The notes beneath the pieces are model-generated. The model searched no databases. It worked only from the letters and a program-made list of their open reading frames with translations, and was not told the DNA's origin. Below are positions 1-6,141 of a stretch of 14,762 nucleotides of DNA, piece after piece (position 1 is the stretch's first letter; the number at the start of each line of letters is the position of its first letter). Source of the DNA: Candidatus Peregrinibacteria bacterium (lineage in GTDB: Bacteria > Patescibacteriota > Gracilibacteria > Peribacterales > Peribacteraceae). The position numbers were made by a program, and so were the translations under genes. The stretch lies in contig JACQCJ010000007.1 in the NCBI GenBank assembly GCA_016201685.1, positions 1-14,762 of the forward strand. Direction: 5' to 3'.

Positions 1-1
1 C

Positions 2-256
2 TGTTGGTTTCTCGGAGAAGAGCACGCATCCGTTTCTCTGTTCGCGTGGGAAGATCAGCGCAAGGTCGAGACATATGTAGGAGGGAGAAAGAGTTCTCCC
101 ACAGTCTCTAATCCTAACGTTTTAAATGCAAGTTGGTATGATCTCGAAGGTATCTGGGATATCCATTTGCGACAAAATTGGGTCATCCTTTTGCGATTTG
201 ATGCTGGAGTTGTGCGCTTCCTGCGCATGGGAACCCACGCAGTCCTTCATCTGTAG
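2..256 (+). CDS. RelE/YafQ-like toxin, C-terminal part (5'-truncated by window edge)
   Basis: An 84-codon frame is open from the window edge to a TAG at 254-256, with its start outside. The last 40 or so residues match the end of the YafQ/RelE mRNA interferase fold. A W-x-x-H strand (IWDIHLRQNWVILLRF) is followed by VVRFLRMGTHAVLHL, comparable to the DAHVEPDWILIYK and GTHAALFG segments of E. coli YafQ. Family members cleave mRNA on the ribosome. The GTH motif with its histidine is present. The first half resembles the family poorly, so it may be divergent or frameshifted. No antitoxin is visible. It ends 2 nt from the end of folE, which runs the opposite way. A competing 24-codon minus-strand frame at 1-74 has no family resemblance. 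Confidence 0.5.
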   Translation, partial: CWFLGEEHASVSLFAWEDQRKVETYVGGRKSSPTVSNPNVLNASWYDLEGIWDIHLRQNWVILLRFDAGVVRFLRMGTHAVLHL

Positions 257-258
257 GA

Positions 259-798
259 TCACCGTATCAACTCCAAAAACTCCTGCCTCGTTCTCTGATC
301 TGATTTGAAGTTCCCCTTCACGGCGCTCGTGACGGCGAGGCTGTGCTGCTTCTCTACGCCGCGCATCATCATGCAGAGATGATTCGCTTCGATCACCACG
401 CCCACCCCCTTGGGTTTCAAGACTTTTTCCAGCGCATCGCAGACTTCCTGCCCCAGCCGTTCCTGCACCTGCAGCCTCCGCGCGTACATGTCCACGATCC
501 GCGCGATCTTGCTGAGCCCGATGACGGTCTTCCCCGGAATGTATCCCACGTGCACTTTGCCGAAGAAGGGGAGCAGGTGATGCTCGCAGAGCGAATACAT
601 CTCGATGTCCTTCACGATCACCATGCCTTCGGTGTCCGACGGGAAGAGAGCGCCCTCGATGATCTTTTCCAGCTTCTGGTCATATCCTGATGTGAGGAAT
701 GCGAACGCCTCCGCGCAGCGCCTGGGCGTCTTCTTCAATCCCGCGCGCGTGGGATCTTCGCCGATGGATGCCAGGAGCTGGAGGAAGAGGGGTTCCAT
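259..798 (-). CDS. folE: GTP cyclohydrolase I (FolE)
   Basis: This is a cytosolic enzyme that converts GTP to 7,8-dihydroneopterin triphosphate, the first step of folate and also of queuosine synthesis. The 179-residue product has the usual type I length and landmarks: TPRRCAEA near residue 25, SLCEHHLLPF with Cys71 and His74, a GLSKIARIV segment near 95, and NHLCMMMRGV with Cys142. The three zinc ligands correspond to Cys110, His113 and Cys181 of E. coli FolE, and the catalytic histidines of CEHH and NHLC are kept. The ATG at 798 puts the start just before the first family helix. A longer in-frame extension runs upstream through the terminator hairpin and is not family-like. There is no Shine-Dalgarno sequence; a TACAAT hexamer lies 9 nt before the ATG. 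folB and folK of the same pathway are nearby on the same strand. Confidence 0.97.
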   Translation of the reverse strand: MEPLFLQLLASIGEDPTRAGLKKTPRRCAEAFAFLTSGYDQKLEKIIEGALFPSDTEGMVIVKDIEMYSLCEHHLLPFFGKVHVGYIPGKTVIGLSKIARIVDMYARRLQVQERLGQEVCDALEKVLKPKGVGVVIEANHLCMMMRGVEKQHSLAVTSAVKGNFKSDQRTRQEFLELIR

Positions 799-807
799 GA
801 GAGAGGA

Positions 808-813
808 ATTGTA
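808..813 (-). promoter_or_regulatory. Probable -10 box of folE
   Basis: On the minus strand TACAAT (5 of 6 to TATAAT) ends 9 nt before the folE ATG, so the transcript would start only a few bases upstream of the start codon. The -35 position falls in the T-tract of the upstream terminator and is weak. The call rests mainly on the same spacing recurring at other genes here. Confidence 0.45.
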
Positions 814-829
814 CAGGCTTCCTTGGAAG

Positions 830-861
830 AAAAAACAACCACCCTCCTCCGAGGAAGGTGG
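830..861 (-). terminator. Intrinsic terminator between the MOSC gene and folE
   Basis: On the minus strand CCACCTTCCTC pairs with GAGGAGGGTGG, about 10 bp with one G-U pair and a very tight loop (839-861). It is followed by TTG and six T residues (830-835). The hairpin plus U-tract is a standard Rho-independent terminator. It closes transcription of the MOSC gene, or of a leader RNA ahead of folE. Confidence 0.85.
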
Positions 862-958
862 CGTGTCGGCTGGCCTTTGCCACACCAAGTGGCAGTGGTG
901 CTTAGCCAACCAACCGTTTATTCTCGCAATGGAGCGCAAACGGTTGATGGGAGTCGGA
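862..958 (-). other. Structured non-coding stretch ahead of the folE terminator
   Basis: This lies between the MOSC stop and the terminator. It contains a perfect 9-bp inverted repeat (CAACCGTTT at 911-919, AAACGGTTG at 938-946) and a 6-bp hairpin, TGCCAC/GTGGCA with a 5-nt loop (878-894). The small hairpin is enclosed by TTGGCT and AGCCGA arms. Read on the minus strand the order is hairpins, terminator, folE. That could be an attenuation leader or only the 3' UTR of the MOSC gene. I do not recognise a known riboswitch class, including THF and preQ1. Confidence 0.4.
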
Positions 959-1774
959 TCATTCGTATCTTCTCAGGAGCCATCGAAAGCTCTCCTTGAA
1001 TCCGAGTGCCCGGAATCCTCTCCATGCCGCACCGAATTTACCTGTTCGGCGCTTGTCATCGAATTCCCGGTCCCATCCCTCCTCGCGCCATTGTTCGATC
1101 TCCACAGGACTGCCGACGACAATCGTTCCAAGGTTTTCGACGATACAATTCTCTCCCATGATCACCTGGCCTTTTGTATTTCCGAAATGCGGCTTGAGGT
1201 CTCTCAAGAGCGTCTCATCGACTATTCCCGTTTCCTGATTCACATCGATGGTGGGGCAGCGCGGGCAGGGCTTCGCGCCTTTTCCGGAAAAGTCATTGAT
1301 ACGGAATTTCTGCATATGATTCTCATCCCCCGCAGCGCCGCCCTCAAAGAGGAAGTTGTAACGAAATCGACTGGCATCGATCTTCCTCCCGAGCAGTCGT
1401 TCTGCGGCTGTCACCGTTTCCCGATGCAGAGCGAGGAGGGGAAAGCGGTCAACGAGACTGATGTGTTCTCCAGTCGGCGCGTTCACATCATTCACGAAGC
1501 GGGTACCAACTTGGCGAACGAATTTACACTCCTGATGCAAGAAATCGCTCATCCACTCCGATGCTTTGCGATGTTCAACGGTCCTCACGCGAGCATCCCA
1601 AATGGTCGACAGCAGTGCCGGGCCTTCCTCATCGGCCATCGTGATCATGCTCTCCATTCCATCGGCATGCAGAATCAGCGCATCACCTTGCCGTTCGGGA
1701 CGCACGCGTGCGAGCCCTTCAAAACCTTTATGCCGCTGGCTTCGGAAAATATCGTTTGCCGCATTGGTGACCAT
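959..1774 (-). CDS. MOSC-domain (YcbX/mARC-like) protein, N-terminus uncertain
   Basis: MOSC proteins bind molybdenum cofactor; YcbX and mARC members reduce N-hydroxylated compounds. Visible landmarks are an N-terminal barrel segment (QRRFMVTN, then SQRHKGFEGLARVRP), a central block GEHISLVDRFPLLALHRET, and PCPRCPTIDVNQETG near residues 169-183. The last matches PCSRCIFTTVSPEKG of E. coli YcbX and carries the conserved cysteine. GENCIVENLGTIVVGSPVEIE follows, as in YcbX. The ATG at 1774 cuts into the conserved DQRRF region, and the same frame stays open upstream to a TAA near 1878 with no ATG. The only good upstream start (ATG 1890, behind a consensus -10) is in another frame and would need a -1 shift near 1867. 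No C-terminal ferredoxin domain is present, unlike E. coli YcbX. Confidence 0.85.
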   Translation of the reverse strand: MVTNAANDIFRSQRHKGFEGLARVRPERQGDALILHADGMESMITMADEEGPALLSTIWDARVRTVEHRKASEWMSDFLHQECKFVRQVGTRFVNDVNAPTGEHISLVDRFPLLALHRETVTAAERLLGRKIDASRFRYNFLFEGGAAGDENHMQKFRINDFSGKGAKPCPRCPTIDVNQETGIVDETLLRDLKPHFGNTKGQVIMGENCIVENLGTIVVGSPVEIEQWREEGWDREFDDKRRTGKFGAAWRGFRALGFKESFRWLLRRYE

Positions 1775-1899
1775 GAAACGGCGTTGATCGACGGGACCTT
1801 TCCAATCGACCGGGAATTGCTCCCCTGTTCTGTAGATTTGCGGACTGCCGCCTTTTATCAGGTATTCCGGGCTTCTTTAAGAATGGCCATAGGAGGGGC

Positions 1900-1908
1900 A
1901 TTATAACA
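1900..1908 (-). promoter_or_regulatory. Extended -10 promoter of the MOSC gene
   Basis: The minus strand reads TGTTATAAT, a perfect extended -10. It ends 9 nt before an ATG at 1890 that opens MAILKEAR and then stops unless the frame shifts. It marks where the MOSC transcript should begin and supports a start near 1890 rather than 1774. Confidence 0.6.
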
Positions 1909-2013
1909 CGAACGATATTTTTCGACTTCCTGTAACGTTCTGCCCCACACCAGAACCGGAAAAAGCCCTTCGTTTTGAGCAAAATCGATGGTGCCAAGAA
2001 AAATCCACCACAC

Positions 2014-2040
2014 GGGGAGCGGCCTTACTGGCCGCGGATG
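2014..2040 (+). repeat. REP-like hairpin, left copy
   Basis: A GGGGAGC head leads into a 6-bp stem, GCGGCC (2019-2024) and GGCCGC (2030-2035), with a TTACT loop and a GGATG tail. The GGAG just before the hairpin occupies the place of the tetranucleotide that RAYT enzymes read in REP elements. The third stem pair is G-C here and A-T in the right copy. Confidence 0.75.
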
Positions 2041-2054
2041 TCTATCCTGAATCC

Positions 2055-2495
2055 ATGTTCCAGAGACATCCTGTGCAGAGCGGCTGTTGCATGTTCATCA
2101 CGACGAATACTGATCAGCGAAGACCTGTGTTCCGTGATCCAGCCTGTGCTCGCATTGCCGTCGAGACTCTGTACAACATCCAAGGATACTATCCGTTCTT
2201 CCTCTTCGGATTCGTCATCATGCATGACCATAACCATCTCCTGATGCGTATCCCGGAAGGAGGATCCATCTCGAAGACGATCGGATCGTACAAACGAGCC
2301 GTGGCTTTTGCCATCGGCAGAGGTCCGATCTGGCAATCGAGATTCCATCTCATCATCCCGAAGAATCCATTCGCTATTCTGCGGTACATTCATCGCAATC
2401 CTGTGAGAAAGGGATTCTGCAACGAATCTCAGGAATATCCTTGGTCTTCCGCTTCAGGAAGATGGGATGTCATGAGCTTGGGAGAGGAATATTGA
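2055..2495 (+). CDS. REP-associated tyrosine transposase (RAYT, Y1_Tnp family)
   Basis: This is a 146-residue single-domain HUH transposase of the IS200/RAYT group, expected to nick and join single-stranded DNA at REP hairpins. Landmarks are CCMFITTNTDQRRPVF at the N-terminus and FVIMHDHNHLLM, giving His59 and His61 of the metal site. GPIWQSRFH follows near 90, then YIHRNPVRKGF with the catalytic Tyr111, then the usual EYPWSS. The length is normal and nothing is broken, so the gene looks intact. The residue between the two histidines is Asn, where the family normally has a hydrophobic residue. No Shine-Dalgarno sequence precedes ATG 2055. The stop lies 4 nt before the right REP copy. Confidence 0.93.
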   Translation: MFQRHPVQSGCCMFITTNTDQRRPVFRDPACARIAVETLYNIQGYYPFFLFGFVIMHDHNHLLMRIPEGGSISKTIGSYKRAVAFAIGRGPIWQSRFHLIIPKNPFAILRYIHRNPVRKGFCNESQEYPWSSASGRWDVMSLGEEY

Positions 2496-2499
2496 TCCG

Positions 2500-2526
2500 C
2501 GTCCGCAGCCAGCAAGGCTGCTCCCC
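2500..2526 (-). repeat. REP-like hairpin, right copy (inverted)
   Basis: Read on the minus strand it matches the left copy at 23 of 27 positions: a GGGGAGC head, then stem GCAGCC/GGCTGC with loop TTGCT. Two of the four differences are paired with each other (G-C to A-T, stem position 3), so the fold is kept while the sequence changed. Another difference is in the loop and one is in the tail. Confidence 0.75.
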
Positions 2527-2541
2527 TGTTGGTTTATATTT

Positions 2542-3030
2542 CTATAATCGAAGATTCATGCTTTCAATATGCTGATCGATTGTTGTTGAATGCAATTTTC
2601 TCCAGGATTTTTTCAAGTCAGGATGAATTTTGCGTTGATCAATCAATTCCATAAGGGGTTCCAGCACAAACCTCCTCTCATGCATGCGAGGATGAGGAAC
2701 AAGCAACATCGGCGTCTCGATCACCTCGTCCCCGTAGAGGAGCAGATCGAGATCGATCGTGCGGGGACCGTTTGGAAAGGGCGTTTGTTTCTTCAGCTTC
2801 GCTTCAATCGATTGCAGAACTTCATGAATCTCATTCGGAGGCATCTCGCTCTCGAACACCGCGACGGCATTCAGAAAATCTGCCTGATTCTCGAATCCAA
2901 TCGGCTTCGTTCGGTAGACGGATGAGAAGCGGATGCTCGACCATTGGACTCGCAGCAAATCGGCGGCCTTCTTCAAGTTTGTTTCCGCATCAATGTTGCT
3001 GCCGAGGGCGATGGCGATATGCAGTGGCAC
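2542..3030 (-). CDS. folK: 2-amino-4-hydroxy-6-hydroxymethyldihydropteridine pyrophosphokinase (FolK)
   Basis: FolK transfers pyrophosphate from ATP to 6-hydroxymethyl-dihydropterin, the product of FolB. The 162-residue product has the family start LHIAIALGSN, the SSVYRTKPIGFENQADFLNAV block, GPRTIDLDLLLYG with the metal-binding Asp93 and Asp95, and VPHPRMHERRFVLEPL near 111-126. I chose GTG at 3030 because it places GSN at the normal distance from the N-terminus and gives the family length. The frame continues upstream, but only through the repeat shared with the end of folB. The gene starts 13 nt after the folB stop, so the two are probably co-transcribed. No Shine-Dalgarno is visible. Confidence 0.95.
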   Translation of the reverse strand: MPLHIAIALGSNIDAETNLKKAADLLRVQWSSIRFSSVYRTKPIGFENQADFLNAVAVFESEMPPNEIHEVLQSIEAKLKKQTPFPNGPRTIDLDLLLYGDEVIETPMLLVPHPRMHERRFVLEPLMELIDQRKIHPDLKKSWRKLHSTTIDQHIESMNLRL

Positions 3031-3040
3031 AGAGGACAAC

Positions 3041-3110
3041 GGTTCAGTGGACAGTGGGTACAGGAAAGATAATCGCATTGTCACTGTCCACTGTCCACTG
3101 TCCACTTTTC
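3041..3110. repeat. Heptamer palindrome R1 (CACTGTC unit)
   Basis: The right arm has three perfect tandem CACTGTC units (3082-3102) followed by CACTTTT. The left arm carries the reverse complement, GACAGTG, flanked by degenerate units (about 3043-3063). The arms can fold into a hairpin with a short spacer. The repeat overlaps the last 20 codons of folB, provides its TGA, and fills the gap before folK. Confidence 0.85.
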
Positions 3111-3448
3111 CGTTCGATCGCGATGCTCACCTCGCCCGTGTCTCCACAGGGGAACTTTTTCACGGTCACCTCAACTGCGTCCGGTTTGAACTTCTCGAGA
3201 ACCAGGCTCGCAACGTCCTCCGCCAGCCGTTCAATCGTCTTCCTCTCGATCTTCCCGAGCTCCACGATCGCATTGCGGACAGCCACATAATCGATGCTCT
3301 GGTCGACGGAGTCGCTGGCTCCTGCTGCACTCGTCTCGCATTCCATCGCAACAGTCACGAGGAGTCGTTGCTCGGCCTCGCGTTCCTCGGCCGTGACGCC
3401 GATGCGAGTCCAGAGTTCGAGGTCGGTGATGGTCAGGAAGTCGGGCAT
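3044..3448 (-). CDS. folB: Dihydroneopterin aldolase (FolB)
   Basis: FolB cleaves dihydroneopterin to 6-hydroxymethyl-dihydropterin and glycolaldehyde and feeds FolK, which lies directly downstream. Visible motifs are ITDLELWTRIGVTAEEREAEQ (catalytic Glu near 21-22), DQSIDYVAVRNAIVE, KTIERLAEDVASLVLEKF, and VTVKKFPCGDTGEVSIAIER with the conserved lysine near 97-98. The product has 134 residues against about 115-120 in the family. The extra 20 residues after IERK (SGQWTVDSDNAIIF and on) are translated from heptamer palindrome R1. The start at 3448 lies 2 nt from the edge of a second palindrome, R2, whose end supplies a TATACA 6 nt before the ATG. The gene is therefore bracketed by two unrelated palindromes. 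Confidence 0.94.
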   Translation of the reverse strand: MPDFLTITDLELWTRIGVTAEEREAEQRLLVTVAMECETSAAGASDSVDQSIDYVAVRNAIVELGKIERKTIERLAEDVASLVLEKFKPDAVEVTVKKFPCGDTGEVSIAIERKSGQWTVDSDNAIIFPVPTVH

Positions 3449-3450
3449 GA

Positions 3451-3520
3451 GGCTTGTATATGGTATGTGGCATTGCGTATGTCGTATACGACACACGACA
3501 TACAACATACGAAATACCCA
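3451..3520. repeat. Heptamer palindrome R2 (ACGACAT unit)
   Basis: The right half reads as 7-mers ACGACAC, ACGACAT, ACAACAT, ACGAAAT (3488-3515). The left half carries the reversed form, ATATGGT, ATGTGGC, ATTGCGT, ATGTCGT (3458-3485). They meet at the palindrome TCGTATACGA. This fills the secD-folB gap almost exactly. Confidence 0.85.
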
Positions 3521-3523
3521 CGC

Positions 3524-5974
3524 TCAATGATCATCCGGCACATCGCTCGCCCCGCCCACTTCCGCAACCCCAAACATTCTCCGATTCTCCGCGATCGTCG
3601 TCATTGCCACTTTGCGCAGCATCCAACGCGTGATCGTGACCGATGTGAAGAGCGAGAGAAACACGCCGATGCCGAGCGTGACGGCGAACCCGCGGACGAT
3701 GGAGGTGCCGATGGTGAAGAGAATGCCGCACGTGATGATCGTCGAGACGTTGCTGTCCCGGATTGCGGGCCAGGCGTGCTTGAAGCTCGTCTCGACGGCC
3801 GTCTTCACCATTTTGCCTTTGCGCAGTTCCTCCTTCATCCGCTCGAACACGAGCACGTTGGCATCCACCGCCATGCCGATTGAGAGGATGATGCCGGCCA
3901 TGCCGGCGAGGGTGAGCACCACGAAGTCGCCGCCGAAGAGGCGGAGGAACGGCAGCTTCAAGAGAGCGAAGAGCAGGACCGCGTAGATCAGGAGGGCCGC
4001 ATCGGCCACCACCCCGAGGAAGCGGTAGATGAGGATCATGTAGAGCATGAGCGCGATCGTCCCCACGAGTGCGGCTTGCAAGGAGGTCTTCAATGCCGCG
4101 GATCCCAGCGTCGCTTCTACCGTGTACTGCCCCACGAGGTGGATGGGGGCGGGGATGGCGCCGGTATTCAGGTCCTGCGCGAGCCTCTGCGCTTCTTGGA
4201 TGCCCTGGCTGCCCGTGATCACCGCCAGGCCGCCCGCGATCTCCTGCTGGACCACGGGCGCGGAGACGAGCTGACCGCCGACGAAGATCGCGATGCGCTT
4301 GCTGATGTTCGCTTTCGTGAGTTCCTGGAAGAGCTTGGCGCCCTCGTCGTCGAACGCGATTTGCACGACGGGAATGTTCGTCACGGGATCGAGCGAAACG
4401 GCGGCCGTGCGGAAGTGCTTGCCGTCCAGCGCGGTATCCTTCCATCCGGTCGGAACGAGCGAGAAGAAGAGCGAACGGATTTCGATCGCGGGCTCCTGGG
4501 AACGCACCCCGCCGCTCTTGAGCCTCCTGATGAGACCGTCGGCGCGCGGAAGAGCGTTTGTTCCCGTGATCGTCAGATCGTCGTAGCTGGCGTTGTCCGG
4601 CTTCGTTGCGGCAGCCTTGTCGACACGGATCAGGTGGTAGCCGAACTGCGTTTCCACGGGATTGCTGACGTTGCCGGGAGCGAGGTGGAAGGCGACCTGG
4701 TCGAAACTCGGCGGTTCCTCTCCTGGCGCGATCTCCCCGAGCGACCCGCCCTGCTTGGCCGATGGACCGTCCGATTCCCTTCGCGCGAGCTGCGTGAAGG
4801 CGGCGCCCGCGTCCAATCGCGCCTTGAGCTCCTGCGCTCGGACGAACGCCTGATCCTTGGTGCGCGTCACGGACGCCGGAGCCTTGGACGCGCCCTTGTA
4901 CGAGACGAGGATGTGGCTCACGGCGACAACCTGCGTTCCCTTGAGGAGATGACGGAGGAAGAGCAGGTGCGCCGAGCCGTCCTCCATCGAAACGGACTTG
5001 AGGTCGCCGGGCTGGAGGGCTCGCAGCGACCCGGCGATGCGGGTGTTCACGACGGCATCGAGCGATGTGCTGTCGTGGAAGGCGTAGATCGCTCCCGTCT
5101 CACTCTTCGCCAGCAACGCGAATGCCTTGGGCGCCTCATTGAGCACGCGTCCGGTCGCCGTGGCGGGTTTCGTCACTTCCAGCACGAAGACCCCCGGAAC
5201 GGTCTGCTCCTGCGGCTGGCCCTGAGCGCCTGGTTGCTGCGTGATCACGCTGCCATCCCGCAGCACGACCTTCCCGGGCGCCTGCGTCCACACATCCTCC
5301 AATCCCTTGGGGAGCTGATCGCGGAAGACCGTATGCGCGTCTTGGTAGAACACTCCCAGCTGGTCGCTGTGATCTTGCCCTACGGTCCGCAGCGTCTGTC
5401 CGCTCTGCGTCACTCTGCGCAGCGCCGCCTCCGCCTTCGCATGCACCGAGGCGACGAAATCCTGCGTCGCGGTGGTGAACTCTTCCTTGAATTCCAGTTG
5501 GATCGTCTTGCCCACCACTTTGATGCATTCCTGCGTATCCACGACACCCGGACACTCCACGAGGAGATGCTTCTCGCTGCCCACGTACGAGGGCGTGATC
5601 GTCGCCTCGCTGACTCCCAGCGCGTTGATGCGTCGTTCGAGCACCGTGCGGATGGCTTCCACGAGGTTCTGTTTCTGTTGGTTGATGCCTGTGAGCTCGG
5701 CTTGGAGTCGCTGCGTCTCCGCCGCGGGAGCATTGCGCTTCTGCGCGTCCGCGAGTTCCTGCGTCACGCGACGCTCTTGATCGTTGATTTCCTGCTCGGA
5801 GATGCGGAAATCGAGCTGCGTTCCTCCCACCAAATCCAGCCCGAGGTGGAGAGCGGGACTCTTCAAGAATCCTGGCGCCCACCCTTTCCATTGCTGCGGC
5901 AGCGCGATGATCGCAACCGTCATTGCGATCACCACAGTGACGATGGGCCAGAAGAGAAGACGTTTCGAGGACAT
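3524..5974 (-). CDS. secD: Protein translocase subunit SecD with an inserted parvulin (PpiC) domain
   Basis: SecD with SecF uses the proton gradient to help pull proteins across the cytoplasmic membrane. The 816-residue product begins with a membrane segment (about 6-26). LHLGLDLVGGTQLDF (42-56) is the SecD D1 motif. A charged helical stretch (60-105), a P1 base (about 105-165), the P1 head with FVGGQLVSAPVV (564-575) and membrane helices from about 632 follow. GMAVDANVLVFERMKEE (700-716) is the classic SecD motif. Residues about 350-455 are a complete parvulin-type rotamase: VVAVSHILVSYK, AFTQLARRESDGPSAKQGGS, LGEI, PPSFDQVAFHLAPG, ETQFGYHLIRVD. Ordinary SecD proteins lack this insert. No secF is in the window. 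Neighbours are a P1-like lipoprotein upstream and folB downstream. Confidence 0.95.
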   Translation of the reverse strand: MSSKRLLFWPIVTVVIAMTVAIIALPQQWKGWAPGFLKSPALHLGLDLVGGTQLDFRISEQEINDQERRVTQELADAQKRNAPAAETQRLQAELTGINQQKQNLVEAIRTVLERRINALGVSEATITPSYVGSEKHLLVECPGVVDTQECIKVVGKTIQLEFKEEFTTATQDFVASVHAKAEAALRRVTQSGQTLRTVGQDHSDQLGVFYQDAHTVFRDQLPKGLEDVWTQAPGKVVLRDGSVITQQPGAQGQPQEQTVPGVFVLEVTKPATATGRVLNEAPKAFALLAKSETGAIYAFHDSTSLDAVVNTRIAGSLRALQPGDLKSVSMEDGSAHLLFLRHLLKGTQVVAVSHILVSYKGASKAPASVTRTKDQAFVRAQELKARLDAGAAFTQLARRESDGPSAKQGGSLGEIAPGEEPPSFDQVAFHLAPGNVSNPVETQFGYHLIRVDKAAATKPDNASYDDLTITGTNALPRADGLIRRLKSGGVRSQEPAIEIRSLFFSLVPTGWKDTALDGKHFRTAAVSLDPVTNIPVVQIAFDDEGAKLFQELTKANISKRIAIFVGGQLVSAPVVQQEIAGGLAVITGSQGIQEAQRLAQDLNTGAIPAPIHLVGQYTVEATLGSAALKTSLQAALVGTIALMLYMILIYRFLGVVADAALLIYAVLLFALLKLPFLRLFGGDFVVLTLAGMAGIILSIGMAVDANVLVFERMKEELRKGKMVKTAVETSFKHAWPAIRDSNVSTIITCGILFTIGTSIVRGFAVTLGIGVFLSLFTSVTITRWMLRKVAMTTIAENRRMFGVAEVGGASDVPDDH

Positions 5975-6141
5975 GGTCGGGAGGGAGGGTTGGATGATCT
6001 AGCACGATCGTTCCTCGTGTATTGTTTCTCGTTTTTCGATCATTCCCATGAGCAGGATCTCCATAACGAAAACAGCAAAACCGCGCGGGAGTTTATCAGT
6101 GTCGAGCAGTGAAAGAAACCCCTTGGGAAGAACCAAAACTC

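Larger units (their letters stand above)
2014..2526. mobile_element. RAYT/REP unit (REPtron-like element)
   Basis: A single Y1 transposase gene is enclosed by two inverted copies of a 27-nt element, at 2014-2040 and 2500-2526, identical at 23 of 27 positions. The unit sits between the divergent MOSC gene and the convergent folK, ending 15 nt from the folK stop codon, and interrupts neither. Such units are typical of RAYT transposases, which act on REP hairpins carrying a short guide tetranucleotide. Confidence 0.75.

Noticed and set aside
83..100. A 7-bp perfect hairpin GGGAGAA/TTCTCCC
   Set aside because: It lies inside the toxin-like frame and has no T-tract on either side; probably chance.
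122..250. A 42-codon minus-strand frame 8 nt after folE
   Set aside because: No start signal or family resemblance, and it overlaps the better supported YafQ-like frame on the plus strand.
605..1906. A 433-codon plus-strand frame opposite folE and the MOSC gene
   Set aside because: It crosses two recognisable minus-strand genes and a terminator and has no family features.
2937..3105. Upstream extension of folK to 3105
   Set aside because: The extra residues are translated from palindrome R1, overlap folB, and precede the normal FolK N-terminus.
3041..3110. Tandem CACTGTC units as a CRISPR array
   Set aside because: Units are 7 nt with no spacers and are arranged as a palindrome; no cas genes are nearby.
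4076..6112. A 678-codon plus-strand frame opposite secD
   Set aside because: It is Arg/Glu/Leu-rich shadow sequence of the GC-rich secD gene with no recognisable domain, while the minus strand encodes a clear SecD.
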